64,000 bases of DNA, taken from positions 4,345 to 68,344 of the forward strand of contig DFEE01000003.1 of assembly GCA_002368645.1 (NCBI GenBank). The letters run 5' to 3'. The notes below the pieces were generated by a model, which searched no databases, was not told the origin of the DNA, and saw only the letters and a list, made by a program, of their open reading frames with translations. Origin of the DNA: Bacteroidales bacterium UBA3810 (GTDB lineage Bacteria > Bacteroidota > Bacteroidia > Bacteroidales > Paludibacteraceae). Positions 15,921 to 25,868 of the stretch are shown piece after piece. Both the position numbers and the translations under genes were made by a program. How positions within the stretch are numbered: position 1 is the stretch's first letter; each line of letters opens with the position of its first letter.

Positions 15921-17032
15921 ATATCAAACGAAATATATTATTAAACCCGGGACCGTCCACTACGACCGATACAGTAAAAATGGCTCAGGTTGTGCCGGAT
16001 ATCTGCCCGCGTGAGAAGGAGTTCGCCGGTCTTATGAAAGGGCTGCGGAATGATTTGCTGAAAGTGGCTCATGCTCCTGCTGATCAATACACAGCAGTCT
16101 TGTTTTGTGGGTCGGGAACGATAAATATTGATATATGCATCAACTCATTACTTCCCGAGAATAAAAAAGTGCTTGTAGTAAATAATGGCGCATATAATTC
16201 TCGTGCGGTAGAAGTGTGTCAGATGTACCATTTGCCTTATATTGACTTGAAATCCTCCGTTTTTGAGCAACCAAATTTAGCGGATGTTGAAAGCACTCTG
16301 CAGGAAAATCCGGATGTGGCTATGGTATATTGCTGCCATCATGAGACAGGAACCGGAGTGCTTAACCCGATTCGGAAAATTGGAGCATTGGCACATAAGT
16401 ACGGAGCAATCTTTGTGAGCGATACGACTTCTTCGTTAGGAATGATTCCTGTTGATGTAGTAAAGGACAATATCGATTTTTGTATGGCATCAGCTCAGAA
16501 AGGTCTGATGGCGATGTCCGGTCTGTCATATATCATAGGCAGAGAAGATATTATCCGTGCGTCGAAGAACTACCCCACTCGCTCGTATTATACGAACTTG
16601 TATCTGCAATATGAATATTTCGAGAAAACAGGAGAGATGCATTTTACACCTCCTGTACAAACTATCTATGCAACCATTCAAGCTCTGAAAGAGTATTTCA
16701 CAGAGGGAGAAGACGCTAAGTTTGCACGACATCGTCGTGTCTATGAGGCTATCCATCGCGGTATTGATAAATTGGGGTTGGAAACGGTTATTGACAGAAA
16801 GATTGAATCAGGATTGGTTGTTTCCGTCAAATATCCGGATGATCCCAATTGGAGCTTTGAAAAAGTGCATGATTATTGCTATGAGCATGGTTTTACTATC
16901 TATCCCGGTAAGATCAGCACATCAAACACATTCCGCCTTTGTGCTTTAGGAGCGATTGATGAACCGGATATTATAGCATTCTTCGAAGTGTTCGAGCAAG
17001 CTTTAGACCAATTCAGTATCAAACATTTATAA
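15917..17032 (+). CDS. 2-aminoethylphosphonate--pyruvate transaminase
   Basis: A PLP-dependent class V aminotransferase of 371 residues. In biosynthetic clusters it aminates phosphonoacetaldehyde to 2-aminoethylphosphonate. Signatures are the start RNILLNPGPSTTTDTVK, the substrate loop GSGTINID near residue 67, FVSDTTSSLG near 170 and the PLP lysine in SAQKGLMAMSG near 195-205. Because mutase and decarboxylase are directly upstream and no phosphonatase is present, the biosynthetic direction is more likely than catabolism. The family symbol phnW is usually given to catabolic homologues, so it is left out. Confidence 0.92.
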   Translation: MNIKRNILLNPGPSTTTDTVKMAQVVPDICPREKEFAGLMKGLRNDLLKVAHAPADQYTAVLFCGSGTINIDICINSLLPENKKVLVVNNGAYNSRAVEVCQMYHLPYIDLKSSVFEQPNLADVESTLQENPDVAMVYCCHHETGTGVLNPIRKIGALAHKYGAIFVSDTTSSLGMIPVDVVKDNIDFCMASAQKGLMAMSGLSYIIGREDIIRASKNYPTRSYYTNLYLQYEYFEKTGEMHFTPPVQTIYATIQALKEYFTEGEDAKFARHRRVYEAIHRGIDKLGLETVIDRKIESGLVVSVKYPDDPNWSFEKVHDYCYEHGFTIYPGKISTSNTFRLCALGAIDEPDIIAFFEVFEQALDQFSIKHL

Positions 17033-18475
17033 ATGCCGGAAAATAATTTAAAGAAAAAAGCAATAAGCGGAGTGCTGTGGAGTGGCATAGAGCGCTTTTC
17101 CACGCAAGGAATCCAGTTTGTAATTGAGTTACTAATGGCTCGATTGCTTCTTCCGTCCGATTATGGCCTAATCGGAATGCTCGCCATTTTTATCGCCATT
17201 TCACGTTCACTTATAGACAGTGGTTTTTCCAATGCATTAATTCAAAAAACAGATCGCAACCAAGATGATTACTCGACGGTATTTTATTTTAACATTATTG
17301 TAGCATCTGTTGTATATGCTATTTTATATTTTTTAGCTCCAATCATTGCTGCTTTTTATAATCTATCTCAATTAACATCAATCACACGCTATTTTTCCAT
17401 TTCTCTACTAATATCATCTCTAACTATTGTTCATAGAACAATTTTGGTAATCAATATCGATTTTAAAACCCAAGCTAAAGTATCATTCATCGCTGCTATT
17501 ATATCCGGCACAATAGGTATTATATCTGCATATTTAGGCCAAGGAGTATGGGCATTAGTATGGCAATCCTTGTCAAATTTTACAATTCAAACCATTCTTC
17601 TTGTATATTTTGTACGTTGGATTCCTTTATTGAAATTTTCGAAGGCATCTTTTAATAGCATGTTTTCGTTTGGTTTTAAATTGCTGATCACTAATTTGTT
17701 AGGAACCATCTATGATAATCTTTACACATTAGTTATAGGAAAAAAATTCTCCGCAAGTGATTTAGGGTATTATAGTAAATCCGATCATCTTGTACGTTTT
17801 CCCACAAACAATATTGCTTTCATTATGTCACGCGTATCCTACCCGGCTTTAGTCAATTTAAAAGATGATGATGAAAAATTAGCAAATGCTTACAGAAAAT
17901 TTTTGATTATATCAAGTTTTATTATATTTCCTTTAATGACAGGTTTCGCCGTATTGGCAAAGCCATTTATCGTTTTCCTTTTTACGGAGAAATGGATAGA
18001 GATGACGCTGATTTTACAATTATTATGTATAGATTGGATGTGGGATCCTATGTGCAAAATTAACACTAATATTCTAATGGTGAAAGGTAAGAGCGGATTG
18101 ATTTTACGCTTGGAAATAATAAAAAGAATTATTTCTGTAGGTATATTATTTGCTTCACTTCCATTTGGACTCATTTCCGTCTGTCTAGGTAGAATCATAT
18201 ACTCATTAATATCAGTTTATATAAATTCCTATTATACAGGGAAAATGATTCCAAAGTTGACATATTTCCATCAAATGATAATGGTTCTCCCATATTTACT
18301 GATATCCATCCTTATGGGTGGTTTGGTATATTGTTCAATACGATTAATTTCATCTGTGTGGCTGCAATTAGCCGTTGGAATCCTTACAGGAATCACTTCG
18401 TATTACATATTTGCAAGATTATTCCGTTTAGAGGCTTTAAATGAAACTATAAACATCATAAAATCTAAACTATGA
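17033..18475 (+). CDS. Wzx-type polysaccharide flippase
   Basis: A 480-residue inner-membrane protein of the MOP/polysaccharide-synthesis flippase family. It moves lipid-linked repeat units to the periplasmic face. It has the family N-terminus (KKKAISGVLWSGIERFSTQG) and about 12-14 hydrophobic helices, with LLPSDYGLIGM near 42-52 typical of the WzxC/RfbX branch. It directly abuts the AEP transaminase gene and overlaps the next transferase gene by 4 bases. Together with the EpsG-like polymerase and the initiating transferase it marks a Wzx/Wzy-type pathway. Confidence 0.9.
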   Translation: MPENNLKKKAISGVLWSGIERFSTQGIQFVIELLMARLLLPSDYGLIGMLAIFIAISRSLIDSGFSNALIQKTDRNQDDYSTVFYFNIIVASVVYAILYFLAPIIAAFYNLSQLTSITRYFSISLLISSLTIVHRTILVINIDFKTQAKVSFIAAIISGTIGIISAYLGQGVWALVWQSLSNFTIQTILLVYFVRWIPLLKFSKASFNSMFSFGFKLLITNLLGTIYDNLYTLVIGKKFSASDLGYYSKSDHLVRFPTNNIAFIMSRVSYPALVNLKDDDEKLANAYRKFLIISSFIIFPLMTGFAVLAKPFIVFLFTEKWIEMTLILQLLCIDWMWDPMCKINTNILMVKGKSGLILRLEIIKRIISVGILFASLPFGLISVCLGRIIYSLISVYINSYYTGKMIPKLTYFHQMIMVLPYLLISILMGGLVYCSIRLISSVWLQLAVGILTGITSYYIFARLFRLEALNETINIIKSKL

Positions 18476-19725
18476 CAATAAGACAATTCATATCTCTCCA
18501 TATCATACATCCTTGTTTGCGTTTGGTCAATCGGTTAACACCCAAAAGTGCAAAGAATATATTCTTTCTGCCGCACCATAATTGCGAGAAAGATAACTAT
18601 GATGTTATTAATTATCAAGCAGATAATGTGCTCTGTTTAATCAACCATATGTTGAAACAAAGCAAATATAACGGCTACACATTTTATATCGTGCATTACA
18701 ACAAACAAAAAGAGTATGATTATGTACGTTATTGTGAAACTATTAATTCAAACATAAAGTGCATATTCCTATATGCGCCGACTACGCAACATCCAATAAT
18801 AAGTAATTTGTTTGCATTTTATCATTGTCAATATGCGTTTACATCAGATGTGTATTATAATTTTATATCTAAATTAAAAAAGCAAACGGTAACATCTTTA
18901 GGATATTTTACTCCGTTTAAGAGTGATGATCGACATTTTGATGATAATCATTTTGATTTGATGCGTCGCTACTATAACAAATCATACACCTACCAAATCA
19001 CCACTTCTAAAATATCTTCCCAAATTCAATGTGTAGATAAAGGAATATACTGGAATAGACATTGTGTATTAGGTTTTCCAAGAAACGATATATTCTATCA
19101 ACATTCCACACATCAATGTCTAATGCAATTAGAGCAGGTGACGAATCTAAACATACAAAAAATCATATTATACACACCCACTTACCGTGATTATGAGACA
19201 GCGGAGAGTGAAAAACATAGTATCTTTGGCTTCCCGTTTAATACTAAAGACATGGATAGGTTGACTTCTATTTTAGAAGACAATTCTGCATTACTTATCT
19301 ATAAGTTACATCCCTGGCAAGAAGAAACATGCATTGTTAATAGCAATAACGCTCGTTTAATGAATTATCGTGACATTCCTTTTGAATGTAACTTATATAC
19401 AATAATGGCAGAGACGGATGTCCTTATTACAGATTACACATCCACCTATTTTGACTTTTTACATGGCGACAAACCTGTGATATTTAATTTCTATGATTTA
19501 GAGAAATATGAAGAATTAAGAGGCTTGTCCTATCAACCCATTGATTGTATCGCAGCCGGACATATTATTAAGAATGCCCAACAATTGACCGATGCAGTTA
19601 GTAGCGTACTTTATGGTCATGATCCATATAAGGAAAAAAGAAACGAAATACATCGCATGTTTAATTTTCATCATGATGGCAATAGTGCTGAGCGCATTTG
19701 CCAACTAATACTACATAACCAATGA
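18472..19725 (+). CDS. CDP-glycerol glycerophosphotransferase-family (TagB/TagF-like) protein
   Basis: A 417-residue cytoplasmic, membrane-associated transferase. The family C-terminal signature is clear: IIYKLHPWQEE-like text near 280 and TDVLITDYTSTYFDFLHG near 317-334, followed by KPVIFNFYD. Known members use CDP-glycerol or CDP-ribitol to add polyol phosphates. The window has no CDP-glycerol synthesis gene and no LicD homologue, but it does have a probable CMP-AEP synthase, so this protein could add aminoethylphosphonate to the glycan. That substrate is inference from context; polyol phosphate remains possible. Confidence 0.78.
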   Translation: MTIRQFISLHIIHPCLRLVNRLTPKSAKNIFFLPHHNCEKDNYDVINYQADNVLCLINHMLKQSKYNGYTFYIVHYNKQKEYDYVRYCETINSNIKCIFLYAPTTQHPIISNLFAFYHCQYAFTSDVYYNFISKLKKQTVTSLGYFTPFKSDDRHFDDNHFDLMRRYYNKSYTYQITTSKISSQIQCVDKGIYWNRHCVLGFPRNDIFYQHSTHQCLMQLEQVTNLNIQKIILYTPTYRDYETAESEKHSIFGFPFNTKDMDRLTSILEDNSALLIYKLHPWQEETCIVNSNNARLMNYRDIPFECNLYTIMAETDVLITDYTSTYFDFLHGDKPVIFNFYDLEKYEELRGLSYQPIDCIAAGHIIKNAQQLTDAVSSVLYGHDPYKEKRNEIHRMFNFHHDGNSAERICQLILHNQ

Positions 19726-20696
19726 TACTATCTATTATCATACCCGTTTATAATGTTGAGCGATATATTGATCGCTGTCTTGCATCATGTTTACAACAGG
19801 ATTTACTCGTTAGCGAATATGAAATCATTGTCGTAAACGATGGAACTCCTGACAATAGTATGGAGATTGTTCAAAAATATGCTCAATCATACTCTAACAT
19901 TGTGGTCATTGAACAAGAAAATAAAGGTTTATCAGAAGCTCGCAATTCAGGATTAAGAATTGCAAAAGGTGATTATGTATGGTTTGTAGATTCTGATGAT
20001 TGGATTAAAACCAATTGTCTAAAAGCTATCTCTGAACGCATGAGTGATCAGCACCTTGATGCACTACATATCTCTGTATTTAACGTTACTAATGGCGAAC
20101 AAACATTACGTTTTGATTATTCCGCTTTTGATGGTTCCATATGGAAAGGGAAAGAAATACTTTCTAAATTCCAATTTCAGAACCCGGCTCAATTTACGAT
20201 ATACAAACGGTATTTTTTACTATCACACAACTTATCCTTTTACCCTAAAATTTATCATGAAGATGTAGAATTTACTCCACGAGCTTATTACTATGCTGAA
20301 CGGGTGAGTTATTTCACGTCTCCAATATATTTTTATGAATTAAGTAATACATCATCCATAATGCACAATGTTTCAATAAAACGGGTTTTTGACATGTCAC
20401 TTATATTGCAAAGGCATCTTACATTTATTGAACATGAAGTAAAAGAAAAGGAATGCTTGCCTGCTTTTGGTACGATTGTAGGACAATTACTCAATAGCTC
20501 ATTAAGGGTGATCAAATTAGTTGGTGATACTTCTCATAGAAAAAACTATATTCATTTTATTAATCAGTACAAAACGATAATTGTCACACTTATGCGTCAT
20601 TGTACAAACCCGTATTTTCGTTTCGAATCTTATCTATTAGGATTATCTACACGTTTATTTATTTGTTATTATTATCTTATCCATTTTAATCGATAA
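19722..20696 (+). CDS. Glycosyltransferase family 2
   Basis: A 324-residue inverting glycosyltransferase with the GT-A fold. It starts ILSIIIPVYNVERYIDRCL, with EIIVVNDGTPDNS near residue 38 and the metal-binding DxD-type VDSDDW near residue 92. The C-terminal third is helical and basic, with a hydrophobic end that may lie on the membrane. It starts within the stop codon of the TagB-like gene. The sugar donor and acceptor are not predictable. Confidence 0.9.
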   Translation: MILSIIIPVYNVERYIDRCLASCLQQDLLVSEYEIIVVNDGTPDNSMEIVQKYAQSYSNIVVIEQENKGLSEARNSGLRIAKGDYVWFVDSDDWIKTNCLKAISERMSDQHLDALHISVFNVTNGEQTLRFDYSAFDGSIWKGKEILSKFQFQNPAQFTIYKRYFLLSHNLSFYPKIYHEDVEFTPRAYYYAERVSYFTSPIYFYELSNTSSIMHNVSIKRVFDMSLILQRHLTFIEHEVKEKECLPAFGTIVGQLLNSSLRVIKLVGDTSHRKNYIHFINQYKTIIVTLMRHCTNPYFRFESYLLGLSTRLFICYYYLIHFNR

Positions 20697-20712
20697 AGTA
20701 ATCGCTATAATC

Positions 20713-21897
20713 ATGCTATACTTCCAATCAATAATTGTATATTCCTTGCTAGCTTTGTTAATGTGCTATTGTGCATATTGTTCTCAATGGATGCAGCATC
20801 GAACCAAGCTATTTGATTTTTTACCGGTTCTATTTTTTACGCTCGTTTTTGGATTACGCTATGGAGTTGGAGTGGATTACAACAACTATGTTAATATATA
20901 TGAAGACACCGTATATTATTCATCTATTGTAGACATTTTACAAAATGAACGATATGAAGCAGGCTTTTCTATTTTACTATTCATATGCCATTACTTTAAT
21001 TTCCCCGTATATATTCTATTTTCACTAATTGCTTTTTTACAAATTTTCTTAATATATAAAACTTTTAAAAATGAAAGAAACATTTTGCTATATATTTATG
21101 CAACGATGTTTCTAACTGCAATAGGAATGACGAGTTTTATGAACATTATTCGACATATGCTTGCATTCTGTTTCTTTATATATTCGCTTCTATATATTAG
21201 AGACAATAAACTGATTAAATATTGGATTTGCTGTGTTCTTGCATTAGCATTTCATCATTCAGCTCTTTTACTTTTCCCTCTATATTTCATTTGGATAAGA
21301 CATAAAGGATTGCTCCATAGACCAATAATAGAACTTTGCATTCTGCTGATTTGCGTCTTCATATCTTTTTTTGCAAAATGGCAATCCATCATACACTTTT
21401 TTGATGACATAACTATACTATTGGGTTACCAAGATTATATCGAAGATGCAGCAGAAATGTTCATTAACAGTAAATTCGGCATCACGCGTATTGCTCTTCT
21501 TGTTATAAATCTAATCATCATCCTTAATAGTATAAAAATCAAAGAGTATTTCAAAAGCGATTTATTAAATATATTATATGATCTTTTCTTTGTAGGAACT
21601 TGTTTAGGCTACTTGTTTATGGGGAGTATGTTATTGCGACGAGCTATTATTTATTTTAGTGAAACACAATTTATTTTAATAGCTTACGCATTGTGCTACT
21701 TATACGAGACCAGAAAACAAGATGTCGTTCAAAAATTGAAATATATTACCACCATCATCTGTCTCTTCATAACATATAATGCTTTTATTTATAATTGTAC
21801 TAGAAATACTGGTGCATATGTGTCTTATTTTCAAGAAGACATGCATCCTTTGAAGGACGAATTACGTGAAGAAATGTTAAGTAGAATAAATAATTAA
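20713..21897 (+). CDS. EpsG-family polymerase (Wzy-like)
   Basis: A 394-residue integral membrane protein with about ten hydrophobic helices and the EpsG-family entry motif FGLRYGVGVDYNNY (about residues 49-62), followed by YEAGFSILLF. It also has FMNIIRHMLAF near 142, where an arginine lies next to a helix as in Wzy-type polymerases. It probably joins repeat units in the periplasm after flipping by the Wzx protein encoded upstream. It is strongly AT-rich. Function is assigned by family and context. Confidence 0.8.
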   Translation: MLYFQSIIVYSLLALLMCYCAYCSQWMQHRTKLFDFLPVLFFTLVFGLRYGVGVDYNNYVNIYEDTVYYSSIVDILQNERYEAGFSILLFICHYFNFPVYILFSLIAFLQIFLIYKTFKNERNILLYIYATMFLTAIGMTSFMNIIRHMLAFCFFIYSLLYIRDNKLIKYWICCVLALAFHHSALLLFPLYFIWIRHKGLLHRPIIELCILLICVFISFFAKWQSIIHFFDDITILLGYQDYIEDAAEMFINSKFGITRIALLVINLIIILNSIKIKEYFKSDLLNILYDLFFVGTCLGYLFMGSMLLRRAIIYFSETQFILIAYALCYLYETRKQDVVQKLKYITTIICLFITYNAFIYNCTRNTGAYVSYFQEDMHPLKDELREEMLSRINN

Positions 21898-21906
21898 TTG
21901 TTCTTT

Positions 21907-23067
21907 ATGAATATTTTGATTATTGCACGAGGTATTCCATCAAAACAAGATCCTCAATGGGGAAGTTTTGAATTTGATCAGGCAAAAGCTTTGAAAGCAT
22001 TAGGCCATCAAGTAACAATCGCATCTGTTGATACGCGATTACGCTTATATTGGCGAACGATTGGTCTAACACGAGGAATGATAGATGGTATCAAAACTTA
22101 TAATATATTCTTTCTTCCGGGGAAAATAGTGCGCATATTAGGCTCTTCCATGTTTAATCGTTATAATGCATGGCTATGGCATAAAATAGAAAAGGTTTTA
22201 TTGAAAGATGAAAAATTTGATATAATATACACTCATTATTTACCAAAAACTCATAGTGCAATTCGTTATTTACAACATATCAACGCTCCTATTGTTGCTA
22301 TAGAACATTGGTCGGAAGTAAACCAGTCCACGCTTCGACCACATGTAAAAAAAATGGGTGATGAGGCATATCCGAAAGTGGATAGACTAATTACGGTGTC
22401 TTATGCTGCACGCAAATCTATAATGCATCATTTCGCGATTGATTCTACAGTTGTTTATAACATGGTGGATTCTTCATTTAGATATGATGTAAAACTACTA
22501 AAGAAAAATAATGATAAATTTATTTTTACTGCAGTTGGAAATTTACTTCCCATAAAAGGCTACGATACCCTTATCCATGCTTGCGCAAAAGTAGCAATAC
22601 CAAGAAACAAATGGGAATTGCGTATTGCCGGACATGGAAAGTCAAAAAGTTATATGTCATCGCTAATTACAAAATATGGTTTACAAGAAAACATCACACT
22701 AGTTGGACAAAAAGACAAAGCTGGTATTGTGGATTTATTGAATCAATCCGATGCTTTTGTTCTAGCTTCTCGTTCAGAAACATTTGGTGTTGTTTACATA
22801 GAAGCCATGGCATGTGGATTACCTATTATAGCAACCCGTTGTGGAGGACCGGAAGAATTTGTAAATGAGAAGAATGGACTCTTAGTCCCTGTAGATGACG
22901 TAGATGCATTAGCTACTGCAATTAAATACATGTATGAACATTATCCAAACTATAATCGGCAGGCTATTGCTGATGATTGCAAAGCCCGTTTCTCATCCGA
23001 AGTCATCGCTAAACAATTGACTGAGATATTTGAAGACGTTATTGCAAAAAACACTATAAATAGCTAA
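21907..23067 (+). CDS. Glycosyltransferase family 4 (GT1/GT4 fold)
   Basis: A retaining GT-B glycosyltransferase of 386 residues. The start MNILIIARGIPSK is preferred over a TTG codon 9 bases upstream because it begins exactly at the first beta strand. The C-terminal nucleotide-sugar domain shows FTAVGNLLPIKGYDTLI near residue 205 and the EX7E-type motif ETFGVVYIEAMACGLPIIA near 294-312. It is the last gene of the first transcriptional block; a fresh promoter follows. Confidence 0.9.
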   Translation: MNILIIARGIPSKQDPQWGSFEFDQAKALKALGHQVTIASVDTRLRLYWRTIGLTRGMIDGIKTYNIFFLPGKIVRILGSSMFNRYNAWLWHKIEKVLLKDEKFDIIYTHYLPKTHSAIRYLQHINAPIVAIEHWSEVNQSTLRPHVKKMGDEAYPKVDRLITVSYAARKSIMHHFAIDSTVVYNMVDSSFRYDVKLLKKNNDKFIFTAVGNLLPIKGYDTLIHACAKVAIPRNKWELRIAGHGKSKSYMSSLITKYGLQENITLVGQKDKAGIVDLLNQSDAFVLASRSETFGVVYIEAMACGLPIIATRCGGPEEFVNEKNGLLVPVDDVDALATAIKYMYEHYPNYNRQAIADDCKARFSSEVIAKQLTEIFEDVIAKNTINS

Positions 23068-23096
23068 TTTATTTTATTAAATTTTATTAGAAATTA

Positions 23097-23128
23097 TTTG
23101 CATATATTATATTTTTTTTGTAACTTTG
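23097..23128 (+). promoter_or_regulatory. Bacteroidetes promoter inside the polysaccharide locus
   Basis: -33 TTTG (23097-23100) followed by CATATAT, exactly 20 bp, then -7 TAACTTTG (23121-23128). It starts a second transcription unit with the acyl-carrier genes, so that block can be expressed apart from the AEP and glycosyltransferase block. Confidence 0.87.
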
Positions 23129-23149
23129 CGCGATTTTTGAGATAAACAC

Positions 23150-23782
23150 ATGAAACAATTAATCATTATAGGTGCCGGAGGTATGGGTAGGTCCATGTAC
23201 GATATGGCATGTAATAGCCTCGGATATGAGACAGAATATGTGGTCAAGGGTTTTATTGATGACAATCTGTCTGCGTTGGATGGATACGATAACTATCCTC
23301 CCGTATTAGGAGCTATTAACGGCTTCCACCCTGAAGAAGACGAGGTATTTGTTTGCTCTATAGGCGGAGCATCTCGCCGCAAATGTATCGAAGAGATTAT
23401 TGCCAAAGGCGGACATTTCATAAACCTCATTCACAAAACTGCTTATATCGGCACAAACGTAAAGATGGGCGAAGGAAATATCTTAGGTTCCTATGCTCGT
23501 ATTGCATGCGATTCCGTGATTGGTTCCCATAACCTAATACAGAACTATGCCGATGTGGCTCATGATTGTAAGTTAGGCGATTTTAACCGCATCGATTGCT
23601 ACGTGATGATGGTAGGCGGCACAGAACTGCAAGATGAGACAAACATACACACTCGCGCTGTACTCAATCATAATGTAGTTGTTGAGAGCAACGCGAGAGT
23701 AGCAGCGATGAGTTTTGTTATCAGACGTGTCAAAGCCGGTACAACGGTCATGGGAAACCCTGCTACAAGATTAAAAATGTAA
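23150..23782 (+). CDS. NeuD/PglD-type sugar O/N-acyltransferase (left-handed beta helix)
   Basis: A 210-residue hexapeptide-repeat acyltransferase. The N-terminal Rossmann-like start KQLIIIGAGGMGRSM is typical of the NeuD/PglD group and binds the nucleotide sugar. The C-terminal beta-helix has hexads such as IGTNVKMGEGNILG and the catalytic histidine region YADVAHDCKLGDF near 138. It ends with VMGNPATRLKM, the usual family end. It is first after an internal promoter and followed at once by an acyl carrier protein gene, so it might use acyl-ACP instead of acetyl-CoA; that is inference. Confidence 0.85.
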   Translation: MKQLIIIGAGGMGRSMYDMACNSLGYETEYVVKGFIDDNLSALDGYDNYPPVLGAINGFHPEEDEVFVCSIGGASRRKCIEEIIAKGGHFINLIHKTAYIGTNVKMGEGNILGSYARIACDSVIGSHNLIQNYADVAHDCKLGDFNRIDCYVMMVGGTELQDETNIHTRAVLNHNVVVESNARVAAMSFVIRRVKAGTTVMGNPATRLKM

Positions 23783-23803
23783 TAACAATTAAATAATACA
23801 ATT

Positions 23804-24037
23804 ATGGACATTCAAGAATTTATCAACAATTTCGCAGATCAACTTGATGAGACAACAGTTGATCAACTGAAAGCAGACACACGTTATCGTGAATTACCGG
23901 ATTGGAGTTCGCTCGTTGCGCTTTCTGTTATCGCAATGATCGATGACGAGTATGACATCATTCTCAAGGGAGAAGAGATGCGTGCAACTAACACAATCGG
24001 TGAGTTATGTAATTTAGTTGCGTCAAAATTGAGTTAA
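23804..24037 (+). CDS. Acyl carrier protein (first copy)
   Basis: A 77-residue, acidic, helical carrier protein. The phosphopantetheine serine is in DWSSLVALSVI near residues 43-53, where canonical ACPs have DSL; here the context is W-S-S-L. It differs strongly from the second carrier further down (WDSVGHM), so they are not recent duplicates. The primary fatty-acid ACP is normally beside fabF, so this one is probably dedicated to a polysaccharide acyl group. Confidence 0.86.
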   Translation: MDIQEFINNFADQLDETTVDQLKADTRYRELPDWSSLVALSVIAMIDDEYDIILKGEEMRATNTIGELCNLVASKLS

Positions 24038-24042
24038 TACGC

Positions 24043-24801
24043 ATGGATTTTGATCCGAGATATAATCCTTTCTCTTTAGTTGGTAAGACTGTTCTTATTA
24101 CCGGGGCATCTTCCGGTATCGGACGTGAGACTGCGATAGAGTGCTCTAAGTTAGGTGCTCGATGTTTCATTACAGCTCGTAATGAAGAACGACTGCAAGA
24201 GACGATGAGCCAATTGGTTGGAGATGGACATGAGTATATAGTTGCCGACTTGTCAACTCAAGAAGGAATAGATGAGGTATGCGCTCAGGTTTCTGCTTTA
24301 GATGGCGTAGTAAACAATGCAGGAGTGAATAGACGCAAACCAATGGCTTTTATCAAAGGAGATGATTTGGATTATATATTCCATACTAACACGTATGCTC
24401 CGATTTTAGTCATCAAATCTCTTCTCAAAAAGAAAAAGATTGCCAATGGTGCATCGTTGGTATTCACATCATCTGTCGCATCGATGAGTTCAGATTTTGG
24501 CAATGCCATGTACGGAGCTTCAAAATCGGCCTTAACATCTTACATGCATTATTGTGCAAGAGAATTAGCCGACAAAGGCATTCGCGCTAATACCGTTCAC
24601 CCGGGTATGGTTGAGACAAATCTTATTCATAGCGGAGCCGTTGCTCAAGAGGATTTAGAGAAAGATATGTTGCGCTATCCGCTCAAACGATATGGACGTC
24701 CTCAAGAGATAGCACATATGATGATCTATCTGCTTTCTGACGCTTCGTCTTGGGTGACTGGTCAATCATTTGTAATAGACGGAGGTATAACTCTCAAATA
24801 A
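24043..24801 (+). CDS. SDR-family 3-oxoacyl-ACP reductase-like protein
   Basis: A 252-residue NAD(P)H-dependent short-chain dehydrogenase. Cofactor motif VLITGASSGIGRETA lies at about 17-31, NNAG near 92, the catalytic serine in FTSSVASMSS near 142 and YGASKSAL (Tyr/Lys) near 157. It ends VTGQSFVIDGGITLK, as in FabG enzymes. Between two carrier proteins and a KAS III enzyme, it most likely reduces a 3-oxoacyl-ACP to a 3-hydroxyacyl-ACP. Confidence 0.88.
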   Translation: MDFDPRYNPFSLVGKTVLITGASSGIGRETAIECSKLGARCFITARNEERLQETMSQLVGDGHEYIVADLSTQEGIDEVCAQVSALDGVVNNAGVNRRKPMAFIKGDDLDYIFHTNTYAPILVIKSLLKKKKIANGASLVFTSSVASMSSDFGNAMYGASKSALTSYMHYCARELADKGIRANTVHPGMVETNLIHSGAVAQEDLEKDMLRYPLKRYGRPQEIAHMMIYLLSDASSWVTGQSFVIDGGITLK

Positions 24802-24809
24802 TTTTAATT

Positions 24810-25865
24810 ATGGCTTTTGCTACTATCAAAAACGTATCTATCAGAGGTATAAGCGCTTGTGTACCTGCGCATATAGAGGAGAATATAGGTCTTCCAGTAT
24901 TCATAGAAGGCGAAGCAGAGCGTGTCATTGCTCAAACAGGTATAGAACGTAAGCACACTGTTGAACCAGGAACAACAGTTACCGATTTATGTGCTGCTGC
25001 ATTTGAAAAACTAATTACCGAACTCGGCTGGGAAAGGGAATCTATTGAGATTCTTATTCTTGTTTCGTCTGCAGGCGATTATATTACTCCTGCTTCGGCT
25101 AATGTGTTGCACGGCAGACTTAATTTATCGGAAGAGTGTTTGTGCTATGACATTCGCCAAGGCTGCCCGGGATGGATTGTCGGTATAAGTACTGTTTCAT
25201 CGCTAATGATGACCGGAAACTACAAACGAGCCATCCTCTTATGTGGTGACTCTTCTACCATCATGAAATCTCCCAAGGACAAAGAGACCCGTCCTTTATT
25301 CGGTGATGCCGGAACAGCAACGGCTTTAGAGTATGATGAGAGTGCTAAACCTATATATTTGGAGCACGGTTCGCGCGGAAAAGATTGGCAAGCCATTATG
25401 ACGCATGACGGAGGACTTCGTCACCCAGTGACTGAGCAATCACTCGTTTATGAAGAGTTTGGAGAGAATATCGTTCGTCGACCTATTGATAGCATGATGA
25501 ATGGCATGGACGTATTCGGATTTGCTATTTCTGTTGCGCCAAAGAGCCTCACCTCGCTCATGGAGAAGTTTGAATTGAAAGATGAAGACGTAGATACTTA
25601 TCTTTTCCATCAAGCCAATAAGTACCTCAACGAGAAGATTCGCAAGAAACTTAAATTAGCCCCGGAGAAAGTGCCTTATAGCCTCAAGGACTTCGGAAAC
25701 ACAGGCCCTGCTACTATTCCTTTGACACTTGTAACTCAATGTAGAGATAAATACAGCACCTCTCATCTGCGTACAATTGCTTGTGCTTTTGGCGTCGGTT
25801 TAGCGTGGGCTAATATGTATTTTGAGACTGACAATATTATTTGCCCGGAATTGATACTTTTATAG
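24810..25865 (+). CDS. 3-oxoacyl-ACP synthase III (FabH-like)
   Basis: A thiolase-fold condensing enzyme of 351 residues. The start MAFATIKNVSIRGI is chosen because it falls just after the stop of the reductase and matches the family start. The catalytic triad is visible: Cys in YDIRQGCPGWIVG near residue 116, His in FHQANKYLNEK near 265 and Asn in FGNTGPATIPL near 294. It would condense an acyl starter with a malonyl-ACP. In this operon it probably makes a short 3-oxoacyl chain for a polysaccharide substituent. Confidence 0.9.
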   Translation: MAFATIKNVSIRGISACVPAHIEENIGLPVFIEGEAERVIAQTGIERKHTVEPGTTVTDLCAAAFEKLITELGWERESIEILILVSSAGDYITPASANVLHGRLNLSEECLCYDIRQGCPGWIVGISTVSSLMMTGNYKRAILLCGDSSTIMKSPKDKETRPLFGDAGTATALEYDESAKPIYLEHGSRGKDWQAIMTHDGGLRHPVTEQSLVYEEFGENIVRRPIDSMMNGMDVFGFAISVAPKSLTSLMEKFELKDEDVDTYLFHQANKYLNEKIRKKLKLAPEKVPYSLKDFGNTGPATIPLTLVTQCRDKYSTSHLRTIACAFGVGLAWANMYFETDNIICPELILL

Positions 25866-25868
25866 ATT

